Source of the DNA: Hepsetus odoe
Taxonomy: Eukaryota; Chordata; Actinopteri; Characiformes; Hepsetidae
DNA: 64,000 nt
Direction: 5' to 3'
Assembly (NCBI GenBank): GCA_017165825.1
Contig: CM029367.1
Coordinates: forward strand, 17,123,749-17,187,748
Shown here: piece after piece, positions 27,201-40,200 of the stretch
Layout: the number at the start of each line of letters is the position of its first letter
Numbering within the stretch: the first letter of the stretch is position 1
The notes under the pieces: generated by a model
The model's input: the letters and a program-made list of their open reading frames with translations, nothing else
Database searches by the model: none
Told to the model about the DNA's origin: nothing
Position numbers and translations under genes: made by a program

Positions 27201-30200
27201 CAGAGCTGATAAGGGTCCAAACTTCAGCAAAAATAAATTCCCACAAATGACCAAGTATATGAATTAACACATTTGTGTTTTGTTTTTGCGAGTCTGTTTT
27301 GAATAACATTAATTTTTTTTTTGTTTAAGCACACTAACACACCTCTTTTTTAAGCATAGTGTTTCTGCTATTTTTTATTTTAATGGTTAGAAATTCACTG
27401 CCATTTGCTTTAGTTAAAGGTTGAACAGTAAATGTAAATAATGATTTTTCCTTATTTATCCTGTCCTGAACCCTCTGGGCGCATATTTCAGAAAAACAGA
27501 CATTTTGACTGGAGGCCATGTGTCCTTACTTGACTAGATAATAACTAGAATTACTGTTGCTGTAACATCTGTGCATGTATGGCTGTCAGTAATATAACAT
27601 TACTGGATTAGGCAAAAACTACAGAACATTATTAATGGACTTAACATGCATGCACACTGTATTCAATTTATCTTTCCTTCAAGTTTCTGCACATTACAGA
27701 TGTCCCCCCACCCCCACATTACAAAAGATGCAGCTCACTACGCAATAATTTTGAGGCTCAGTGTATTACTTGGGAAGGAAAGTCACAAAAGAACATCCAA
27801 AACACATTATTTATGTGCTTAGTGTTGCATTCACTATGTGTCTTCAGACATTTAACTGAGTCATAATACATTCCCAAGTATTCCAACTTTAATTAAAAGC
27901 TCTACTATAAACCTAGCAGATTGCTCTTAGCACCCGCATCTCAAAATGCTGGAGCAATGAAACCTGCCCTTCACTCCCTCTTGCTCTGCAGGACAAGCTC
28001 ACAGACTCCCAAGAAACATGTGGCTTGCAGCAAGCAGAATTATACTCACTGGTAGAAATCAGCTTCCTTCACTGCCTCCTCACATCTCTTCAGGGTCTTG
28101 GTGTGCTGGTTTTGCAGAGACTGTAGGTCTGCCATGGCCTTCATGCATTGAGTCTTGAGCCTCTCATAATCGTGACTAGCTTTGGAATTTGGCCTTTTGG
28201 AGACAAGAGCAATACATCAACACAGCAACCCTCTCTATCTGCTGTTCAATCATAACACTGATCAAAAGGCTGCAATAGCGTCAGTACAACCCAATTCATA
28301 CCACCAGTGTAAAAGTGTTAGATCACATTTCAAACCCTCATTTTATCAACAGAAATAAAAGTGGTTTCCAAACTAAAAAAGTGCTTCTCTTTTGCTCAAT
28401 GAAGTCTGTAGCAATTGATGAGAAGTTATAATTTAAGAGACCTCATAGGATAAAGGTGAGCAAGAGATTTTGGGATACCTGCAGTCATCGAAGGTAGTGC
28501 CAGGAGATGCAAGAGCAAGGCGTTTTCGGAGCTCATCCCGTTCTCTTGTCACCTGCCTCAGCTGGAACAATATGGTGTCAAAGTTTTCACCAGCTGGCCG
28601 GTTGTCATTGAGTGCAGGCGGAGGTGACGAGGCTTTGGTACCTGCAACAGTGAGCAAGTCACCGGGGCAAAGGCACTTTCATCCAACAAAACGCTGGGAT
28701 ACAAACTACAGAAATGGTTATGAATGGAAACGTGCATGAATAAATGAATATCCAAAGCAATCACTTTAAAAGGTATATAAAAAAAATAAAAACTTTTTTC
28801 CAAATTTAGTTTTTTTTTTTGTTTGTTTTTTTTTTTTTAAAAACCACAAATGTACAATCTAAGAAAATGTCCAAACAAGCAGCTTTATATATTGGGCTAT
28901 ACATGGAATAATAAAATATTAAAATAATAAAAATACATTTGCAAAATGCTTGCCATTTTCCTGCTTTAGAGATCACCTGGTAGTATGCTAAACCACATTA
29001 ATCCAAAAATGAACTAACAGTTCAGTTGTTTTGTATCTCCATCATTAACCCAATCAGTGAAAAAGTCTAAAACCATAGATTAGTCCATTGGTTCTTGCAG
29101 TTCTTAGAGAATTGCATCCTTTCATCTTTCCAACGCAGAAGTAACTTATCACTTCATACCTTAGTGGGCTGCACTGAATCACACCAGGACAATAAACCTC
29201 AGGCACATTTTGACAACATTAGCCAAAATGTTCTGGCCCTCTGTCTTTTGCATTGGATGCTATAACAGCATGGGGGAATTTTTTTTTTTTTTTTGAGAAC
29301 TCTTAATGAAACTGAGTAGCTAGGAGAGTACAATATTGCACGGTAAATCTTCTTTCAGGAAATAGATTCCACCTCTTTCTTCCAAATGCATGCTGCTGTT
29401 CTCACTCTCTGCCAAAGAAAATTCTATTTCTGGGTCCACAGGGTGCAGTAAAATATTTTCCCCAGTCAGAAATGCTCTCCTGTTGATGAGACCCTGACAT
29501 TTTCCTATTTCAGTAATAACACTAAAGACTAAACATTTTGAAATAAATTCAGTGCAATTTATTTGCAGCATTACTAAAGATCTTTAGAGAAACATTTCTT
29601 GCTTTCATAAGCTCCTGCTATACTTCACCTCCCTCACACTGCCCAGTGGCATCCAAAAATCAGCCAGTGTTTATATATTTAAACACACCCCCAAAAAAAA
29701 AAAAAAAAAAGTAGCGGACACAAACTTTATTTGTGAACGTCTATCTCAAAATTCATCACTATAGATTGATTAATAAATAGTTCCATATTTTTAATAAATC
29801 TTGTAACTTAATTCAGTTTCCTAGGCTTCTAAGCCACAACACCAGCCCATTAACCTTTCAGGGTTGACCATGTATAAAATAAAATAAAAACATTTAAAAA
29901 TGTAAATTTAAAAAACAGATCTTCCAGCAGACGATCTAAACACTTTATGTAAATGATTATCTCAAAAAATCAGCTGCGACAAAGATTCCACTTTAATCTT
30001 TTGATCTGTTGCATGACAAACTGCTGCAAATATTTAGAAGCCTCTGGATTTATGTAACACTGAGCATCTCAAGAGAAACATAAAAGCTTAGCAAGGAGAG
30101 CAAGTTATGATTAGACTAACTTTATATCAACATTTTAGAATGATGACCAAACATTTATTGGCTTTTACTGCTTCTGAGTCTCCAATGTTAGATTCACCTA

Positions 30201-33200
30201 TCAAATAACCAAATTTGTAACTTTGACTTTGCCATCAAAGTATTACATCAATGTAAAATATATATAAATTTATATTTACATACATTATATAGATACATAC
30301 ACATATATACCAAATATGGCATTTTAATGGCATTGTCATTTCTCAAATGTCATTTTTTTGCCCTCCTGGCCAGTGACATGCTAATAGCAGTTGTCTTTAA
30401 AAGTCACAGTGGAAACTTCAAACTTGCCCTCAGTTTGTCATCATCCTATCACTCTACTTTTTTCACAGAATTCTGCAGGCAAGGGCCATTGTAGGTGTCT
30501 CTTCAAAAATGTTTAGGCTCCTTTTAGAGGTTTTGCTGAGTCATTTGGACAATAGGCAACCACAGAACAGTAAGGAGAGTGCACATTTTCTTCCACTGGC
30601 ACTGAAGCAGTAAACAGCACTGTCTGATACACATTATAGCCTGAGCCTCACCAACATCAATTGTGATGCATCCACAAACAAAAGGTTTAATGTGAATGAG
30701 GAAATAAAAAAAGTTTTTTTTTTTTTTTTAAATAGTCGATATCCTCCAACATACCAACACTGCTGAGGGAACTGCTGCTCTCTGAATCTGACGGCATAGT
30801 GGACAGGACACTGTAGGTGGATCCTGCAAAGGAGACAAAAACAATATTAAAAAAATGCAACAAAGAATAAAAATGTTAAAAACTTCAGTGAGTTTTAGAA
30901 AAATAACTAAAATGGTTTATTAAAAAAAAAAAAGCACAAAACTAGCTCCCCCCCAGCAAAAATAGTCTTTTTGCTATTTACTGTTGAGTATGTCTCAAGA
31001 TTTGTTCAAAAGATAAACTTTCAAAAGAGCTTTCCAATTCATTCTTAAGGAAAAATATTTCTAGTTCAGCTGAACAACATTTAACCTTTTTCAGTGTATT
31101 CACAATATTAGCTCTTAAAATTACTTTGTTCAAGCAGAATAATAACTAACATGAGACAGCATTAATTAGCATATATGCATGTAAGATTTATTTAGATTCT
31201 AGCTCAAAATCAGCGAGTGTATTAAGTCTTTCCGTTTTTGTATTAACTGCATAATAATGAAGAAGAGTCCACTGTTTGAAGCCAATTCTGCTCCCAGCAA
31301 GAAGGATTAGTTGCATATAGTGGATACTGTTTATAAATGGGGTTTATATTGAGGCTACTATAGATGTTAAAATGACAACCAGCCACTAACAATGACTAGT
31401 CTGAAAAAACTGTTTTTGCAAATTATGCATTTGCACAAGTGTGTGAGGCTTAAAGGCTCTTAAGAGTGTTTTCGTTTTCTGTATCCCCAGAATTTGGGTG
31501 ACTGACTGACTGAAGCGGTGGGCATCTACATTTTCTCAAAATTTGCTCACTTACAGTATGCTGCACACTCTCATATACAAGCTCCAGCACCAAGTTTCAC
31601 ACATACAGCTGACTACCAAGTTTCTCCTACAGTAACATGCAGGCATTATTATGTATCCATTCTTCCCACCCCCCCCAAAAAGCTCTGAAGCTCTGAGCCT
31701 GCTTTGATTGAAAAGATGAAATCTCATCTCCTCTTGAATACTGCAACCTTTCCACTTCAGGAGTATTTATCACTTTCTCCTGTTAACAATGAGCGTACAT
31801 TAGTGACAAGGTTGTGTCTCATTATCAGAGTTCTTTGCTGGCCTCCAAATAGAGAAGCTGCAGCCCTGTTTGGAGCAGAGCAGCCGAGCCAAGCTCCTCA
31901 TCTGCTAAATCACACAGTTCCCAGTATTCAGCACTCTGCTCTAATTGATCGTTGTCAGATGTGGCCCAAGAAATATGCACCAGACATGTTGCACTTCTGT
32001 ATTAGACCCTAGAATTTTACATAATATAAATAGCTGTTCCTTACTTATTACAACAGCCTTAATAATTACAAGTCGATGCTAATACTAGTGAAAAAGTTAA
32101 AGAATGGCATATAGCTTTCAACAAACAGCTGTACACATGCACAACATATACATGCTATATACTCATTACAAGTAAGAATTTAGATTTATATTACATTAGT
32201 CCAGATAACTTTATATGGGTTTAGTTGCAATGCTTAAGTGAGAGAGCATAGACTGAACAGTGTTACTACTGATACATTATGTTAGCCTAAACAGGGAAGC
32301 CTTTAGCAGTTAGACATTTCAAACATCATAAGGAATATAGATGGCTACATGGCAGTATCAGATCAGCTCAGCTCAAAAATGAGCAGACTTGTGCTTTAAA
32401 TGTTTTATTTAAGTGAATGAGAAGGAAGATGAAAAGACAGAAATGTAGATGGAAGCTAAGATTATATAAAAAAAAAAGTTCCCACAGCAACCTCCAACAG
32501 CCCTTTACCTGGATCCACAATCACCTGTGTTGTGGGCAAGTTCTACTTTCATGCTCATGACATCATGCGCAGATTTCATATCAAACCACTGAATCTAGTA
32601 ATCATTAAGTATAATCATTAAAGATGCACTGATAATATTTTATATACAAGTCTAACAATGCTGATGTGAATAAAATGTTCTATATTATGTAAACGTTTAA
32701 CTATTAAACTACCCTGAGGTAGAAACCCTATTTTTGTACGATACCAAATAATGGAATAAAAAGCAGATTTCTTACTTATTTAATATGAGGTGCTTCAATT
32801 TATTTTTAACTTCTGATGACATGCCTCAAGTGCAAAAAGCTTCAAAACCAAACACTTAAAGGGGTTTTCAATTAGTCAACGTGAAGCTTTCGCAGCAGCT
32901 GCACAACGGTCTAGCAACCTTGTAGGTATGCGTGTTATGATGTACTCCCGTTTCCACATTACTAGGGAAAAACAAGCACCATTACACAAAGTTTTGCACC
33001 AGCTTGGTACCAAAGCATTGGTTCTGGTGGTAACACCACCCACCCAAGAGTGACAAAAACAGATGCAAAGTGCTCACGTCAAATACATTAAAGTTAGTAA
33101 AACCCAATTCAATACCATAACTGAACACCTTAAAAAACATTTTTACAAATACAATAACCCGAGACTTATGAATGGCACAGTAGAGAAGAGACTCAAGTAT

Positions 33201-34523
33201 ATAAACAAACAATAAATAATAATAGCTCTCCAATTTAATGTTTGCACTGTGTCAATAGGTTATGCCCAAACCAGTGTTTGAATATTTTACAAAACAGTGA
33301 GACATTGTTTCAACACCCCTACTACTTTTATATGTAGCTAGTTTTACTTTTTTGGCAAAAAAAGTTGGCTTAACCAGCATACGTAAGTGCAGAAACAAAA
33401 GACAAAATAAAAACGACTCTCCTCGTATTAAATAGGTCAAAGCCAGGCCTTGCCTTGGGCTACTTTGCACCCCCTTCTTCTGTTGTATATGGTCTTTGTC
33501 AAGCAGTGGTTTAAGGCAACTTGGTGATCAAACCTCTTACCCCCTAAAAAATTAAAACAAAATAGAGCAAGGCTTGTTGCGATAGTAAACCTTCGAGGAT
33601 TTTAAATCTTGCAAAAGAGAAACAAATGTGTGTAAATCAAGCAAATAATGGATCTTTACATATTGCACCCTTTTCAAAATATGTGCTGCACTTTCCTCGA
33701 TGCTTCAAACTACTTTTTTTTTTTTTTTTTTAGTCTAACTTATCTGTAATCTCATCAAACCACAACAATCTATTTCAAGCAAATTGCTTCAAAGGAAGAG
33801 AAGTGAACTTGGAGTGCTTGATGATAATTTGTACTCCAAAAATAACAGATATGATAAAGCCCAGCTGCTATTTTGTGTTAACTCCTGTCAGCTTCAGTTA
33901 TTGTCAACCAGTCCTGTTCGTCATGCTGGGCCTGCAGAGAGGGCTATAGAGAGCGGCTGACAAACGATTCTGTTTACCCACATCTCAGGCCTCTAAATCA
34001 AACTGACTCTGGCAGTGTTCCTGCTTTGCTGTAGGAGCCACTGCTGTTTGATTAAATCTGGAGTGAGCCCAGCTCAGAGTCACCCCTTTTCTCCTACAGA
34101 CAGCTGAAAGACAGAGCGCAATGTGCCTCAGGAGTAGAGGCACCACACGGCCCGGGAAGCCTTTGTTCAGTCAGCCTACATTTTCCCATGAGGCCGTATG
34201 GCAAGGCTGTGGCACCAAGGGCAAGGTTCAGAAGAAGCAACCAATCAGGTCTCAGCGTTGGTCATGTGATGTGGCAGTGTTTACAGTAGTTGTGATGAGA
34301 GGGGGAAATAAGGAGAGCTAGCAGCACTGAGCTCTCACATTATCAGATGAGGTCACACAAATTGAAGGGGCATTCCCACTTTTGCAAACCAGGCTAGGCA
34401 ATAATGTAACCCAATAGTCTCCAATTACAATAATGGATGAAATTACATCAGGTAATCACTGGATCATAGAAACCAAGTGAATGAGAAGGAAGATGAAAAG
34501 ACAGAACTGTAGATGGAAGCTAA

Positions 34524-34556
<33 letters not shown>

Positions 34557-36829
34557 TGAATACACAGTTCCCACAGCAACCTCCAATAGCCCTTTACCTG
34601 GATCCACAATCACCTGTGTTGTGGTGAAGTTCTACTTTCATGCTCATGACATCATGCGCAGATTTCATATCAAACCACTAAGTCTAGTAATCATCAAGTA
34701 TAATCATTAAAGATGCACTGATATATTTTATATACAAGTCTAACAATGCTGATGTGAATAAAATGTTCTATTATGTAAACATTTAACTATTAAACTACCC
34801 TGAGGTAGAAACCCTATTTTTGTACGATACCAAGTAATGGAATAAAAAGCAGATTTCTATTACAGTAACCCAAAACTTCCTGAATATTTGATTTTCCACA
34901 GTACAATGCCATAAATAGAAATGCATATATAATAATTACAATTCCCTTTTAAGTGTTTGGGTCAATTTATTTTTTTTTACCACTATATACATACTATAGC
35001 TCCATGTTGCTTTTTAAACAGAACAAACTGGCGTTTTAGAGAATCAGTATATTTAAAGTATAAAGTGCTATATTAAAAGTAAATGGGTTTTGTTTACTTG
35101 CACATGTTGGCATACATGTAGCATCGGTTTACAATAAAGACAACAGTTTACAATATCTTATTTTACATCAACATGTATCCCAAATAGTCATGTACACAAA
35201 GCTCAAAATAAACTGATGCTGACAAATTAGACCTGAAGAGAACTTTGTTGTTTTTTTTTTTTTTTTTACCCCCCCCCCCGAACTTTCCTCACCTTGAATA
35301 GGGCAACCACTTACAACAGAGCAAGTCCTTCAAAAATGCTAAGTGTCTGCACTCAAATACGCCCCAGGTAGCCATGCAGCACAATCTATTACAATCCAAG
35401 TTTGCTTTTTTAACCAGTCAGCACAAATAAAGGACAGTCATATCAAATGCAGAGTGTACAGCAGAAAAGTTCCAAGTTAAGCAGAGCCTATAGGGCAGCA
35501 CTGAAGCTTCAAATGCTGAAACCATGGAGTTCCTTGCAGCAACCATTTCCTTCGTTTTCCACACATATTTAACATGCTTAAAATAAAAGCTTCACACTGT
35601 GGACCAGCAGACCAAAATACACTTCCCAAAGACTGCCTATTGTTCAGCATGGCGCTTCCAACAGTGTATTACATGTTTCTTCCATGTTTAAGAACCGCTT
35701 TTAAACCAACCAAAAGCTACATGTGTCGAGCCAATCACTCTCAAGCAGATTAGTGGGCCCGTTTAAACAAAGCCTTTATTAGAGGCTCAGCTGTAGCCAG
35801 CTATCAGTTTGGTGTCAGACGTGAAGTCCGGACTACGGCGATGATGGAGGTTAGTCTTGCACTGTTAATTTCCATTACCTCACAACCAGTATTTAGACTG
35901 TGGCATTTCCTGTGCCTTCCTCGGTAATTAAGAAGCTTGGGAACACTTGTAAATGGTAATGAAGTCCTTTTCGATGGTGCTGCCTCTTGACAAACAAACC
36001 TAAAAGAAGGCGAACAGCAAGTCAAAGTAGCGTTACATTCACTGCTTCGGCCAAGCTTTATGAGAAAGTGGGTGCACATTACAGGCTGAGCAAAAAAGCA
36101 CACAGTATCCAGTACTTGAAAAGGATGTTTGAAGGCAGTCATCCTCAAATCCTCCCCTCTTTTTTTTTTTTTAGATCAGAAGCAACCTTGAGTCAGTCTG
36201 GGATCTGTTTTAAATATTTAATGGTACCCCAAATGTGTGCCAGTGCTTGACTACAAAAGGCAGTCCAGAATCTCATCTTCACTTCACTTCCAAATGAGCG
36301 AAATATTTTTAGAAAGGTTATTCTAACTGTTTTGTTTAAGTAAAACATTGACTGTAATGCTGCTCCTAAATGACTATATATATTGAACACCAAAATCAAA
36401 CCATCAGTGAAAAACCTCTTAGATAGTTATCCCAGGCTCAGTACATCAGATTGCAATAAATCATTGACCTGAAAAAATTCAAATCATGTCAAATCTTACT
36501 GATGCTAGTCTACTTTAATCAACATTTAAATGCGATTTTTATTTGGGTTTGCACACGGAGTTAATACTGAAAAGCACATTAAAAGTGTAAAACTAATAAA
36601 ACATTACATTTTTATTTACAGCAAAGATAATTTCTTAAAAAGCAAGCTGCTGCAAATGTAATTGATATGGATTCTGAACAAAATTCAGCTTCATAAAGTT
36701 TCAGATTTATTTATTTATTTGCTTTTATTATTCAGAAGTAAAGGACAATGAAGGAAAACCAAACTTTCAATAGTGCAAAAAAAAAAAAAAAAAAATCCAA
36801 GATCCAAGACCTTCCAAAAAAAAGAATTA

Positions 36830-36927
<98 letters not shown>

Positions 36928-37239
36928 NNNNNNNNNNNNNNNNNNNNNNNNNNNNNNNNNNNNNNNNNNNNNNNNNNNNNNNNNNNNNNNNNNNNNNNNN
37001 NNNNNNNNNNNNNNNNNNNNNNNNNNNNNNNNNNNNNNNNNNNNNNNNNNNNNNNNNNNNNNNNNNNNNNNNNNNNNNNNNNNNNNNNNNNNNNNNNNNN
37101 NNNNNNNNNNNNNNNNNNNNNNNNNNNNNNNNNNNNNNNNNNNNNNNNNNNNNNNNNNNNNNNNNNNNNNNNNNNNNNNNNNNNNNNNNNNNNNNNNNNN
37201 NNNNNNNNNNNNNNNNNNNNNNNNNNNNNNNNNNNNNNN

Positions 37240-37277
<38 letters not shown>

Positions 37278-40200
37278 TCCCTTTTCTCCAATTGTGTTCC
37301 AAAAAGGATACAAGTAAAGATACTTTGCTTACCAATATCCCAATGCTTTGATAGTTACAGTTCTGACAGTGACATATGAAAAGAAAAGAATAATCTAATC
37401 ATTAAGATAATACTGTCGCGAGTTTAATGACTGCAATATTCAATCAGTTGTTGATCTAGTAGATATAAACCAAGGATCATATCTCTCTAGTCTTAGCTAT
37501 GCCATGCCCTTGGATGGAACTTTTTTGAAAGGAAAGCACTGCTAGATCTTGTGAGACTGTACAAGATTGTGCCAGTATCATGTTTGCTTTGTACACATTT
37601 TCCAGTGGTCAGTCACCACTATCATGAGATATCTCTTTAGGGTAAGACAAGCCTATGAAATAGAACACCTTGAGCTTTAATTTTCTCAGAATCTCAACAT
37701 CTAGAAAGCAATAGTTGAGGTTCTGCCCTGAAAGTGATAAAGCCATGTTATCTGGTTAAATAATGCATTTTTCAGGTGTTCTTTTTGCGCTGCAAGGATT
37801 AAAAAAATAAATATATAAAAACTGCTGCTTAATTAGTGGGTTACCCTTTTTTTTGTTATTTGTACATATTTTGATTTTGGTAAAGCAAAACCTCAGAAGC
37901 TCAAAAGCAAAAACACAGGACAGACTTCAAATGGATTCTCTGGTTTAAACTATACATAGCTTTATAAATCATGAATGTATCCATCTCTCAGACGTAGAGA
38001 GAGAAAGCTAAAAAGGAGAGAATAGCGAGCTACCGCTATGAGGAGAGTGTTTAAGAGTACTCCTTCTGACATACTGTCACACCATAACTAATTCTGTCCA
38101 CAAGTCTGATCTATTGGGATCCAAGCTGACAGTCCCTGTGGTCCGTAAACAGAGCAAGCTGCTGACTGAGCACTTTGGGGTAGCTCGGCTTAAAACAAAA
38201 GGCCTGTTGTCTCTGCCCAGCCTTCTGTTTGACTGCATGGAGGAGTCACCCTTTGGCCCGCTATGGACAAACGATTTTAAATTTAGCAACTATTTCATTT
38301 AAAACAGGGCTTCACTACTGTATTTTACATGAACAACAAATCAGGTCTAGTCAGTAAGCATTTATTTTGGGTTTAGGGGTTAAGCATATTGCCTGGAAGA
38401 TTTGCTAGCATTACTTTTCCGTCATCTTAAATGCAAAACAATGTCCTTATCATGTATGCAGTTTAATCAACTATGTCATGAATTTAGAAACACAACCAGT
38501 GAATGGAAAAGACAAAATGGGCTTTACAATAACCAATTCATTTCAGTCTTGCAAAATGCCCTTGTATTGCAGCACAACTGTTCAATTATTATCCATTGCA
38601 CATAAATCTCATTCGTCTGCTCTTTAAAAGACTGATCTGCAACATTGATCTTTTGTCTACCCATTTAAGCTGATTTATGATCACCTAAGGTGTTCAATAT
38701 AAGCACCATCGCATGCATTCTGCAGCTCCTCCAGCCTGTATATGGTGCACATGAAGTCTGCCTCTACACTACCCTGCACTAAACCAAACATGGCTCTCCT
38801 CCAGGGCTTCAGTGTGTGTGTGTGTGTGTGTAGGCCTGGCAGTGAAAAGAGCTGAAGCTCAGCAGTGGCAGCTTGAGAGAATGACTTCAGAAGCAGGTCG
38901 CTATCAGTATAACTCATCACAAGCACATGCGACAGAGCGAGCAGCACAAGTCTGCTGGAGAAAAGGCAAGCAAGGGAGAGCAAGATCACAGGCTTGTGTG
39001 TCTGTTTAGAGCCTGCAGGAAGACAGGGCTTGTCTTAGTCTCTTAATAACTTCCTAAACACAGTAACCCCATAAACTGACTAACCGCAGTAAAGATGATG
39101 AAAAGCATGTTCAAAAAATAAAAAAAATGCTTCAACCTAAATCAGTGCAAGCTCAGTGCAGGAGCTTTAATACATAGGGCTGATGAGACAGGATAATGCA
39201 AGTCTCGGAGAAAAAGCTTAGATATACCAGGACAAAGGTAATCCGCAGATAAATAATCATAGACTGCCTAAAGAAAGGCAAAGACTAACACAGAACACTT
39301 CCTTAGCAGAGTGCTCAGCTTAGCACTATGAAAAATCACTACACAGATTTAACATATCTAGGACTGTATGAATAGGGATAAAGCTGTCTACTGTTACACT
39401 ACTTGTGTGTGTGTGTTAGTGGAGGTTATTATAATGTTAACACTGCTTTAATAACTTTTCATTCCCTGGAAAAGCTGTCCCGCCCTCCCCACCAGGTTTG
39501 TGGATCAAGAAATGTATGAAATAATCCGCTGTCCCACCGTCCAACCTCTGATAAACTGAAACCCCACAGTCAAACAAACAAAAGACACTAAAACACACTC
39601 TGATAGCAGATATCTTCATAATACTGCACTAATCCATGACCATGCTCCTCTGTGGAACATCATCTGAGCCAGCAGAAGCTTCATGGCAGACCACACAGCT
39701 TTACACACATCCCCCAAGCATTATTTATGATGGGTACTCCTTCTGAAAGAAACACTGCTACTATGTTCCATAAGAAAACCTCAATACTCTCAGTTAGGGT
39801 TCAATAAGCATTTTGAAATGGCATCAAAGTGACAAAGTATGTGGATTAAATAGCAAGTTTCAAGTTTGCCCTCTTGCATAGCTCATCCCTGTATTAAGCA
39901 AATGCTGAGCAGCAGGCAAAAAGATCAACAAAAACTACCAAAGAAGAACTATCCCTTGCTTGTGTATCCCTACTGGAATTTTGAGGATTTCCAGAGCCAT
40001 TTTACAGGAAGGGTAGCACATGCATGATCGGATCGATTTGCCATGGCACCGTGGCAAGTGTTTCCATGGAAACAGTCAGCCTCATTCCATGAACATATCA
40101 GAGGGAGCACATGGTTGGGGAGGGGGGAGCAATGTAAACTGCATGCTTAATGTCGCAGAGCGTGACATGGGAGAGTGTTTGCTTGGGAAGCACTGGAATG

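Noticed and set aside
32480..32560. Possible extra dlg5 exon (GTGATTGTGGATCCAG|GTAAAG)
   Set aside because: It has an exon-like donor, but exon 1 joins exon 2 in phase with full homology, and the sequence belongs to a duplicated repeat unit.
36715..37351. Very long open frames of alternating Ile-Tyr
   Set aside because: They are translations of a TA microsatellite and Ns, open in several frames on both strands.
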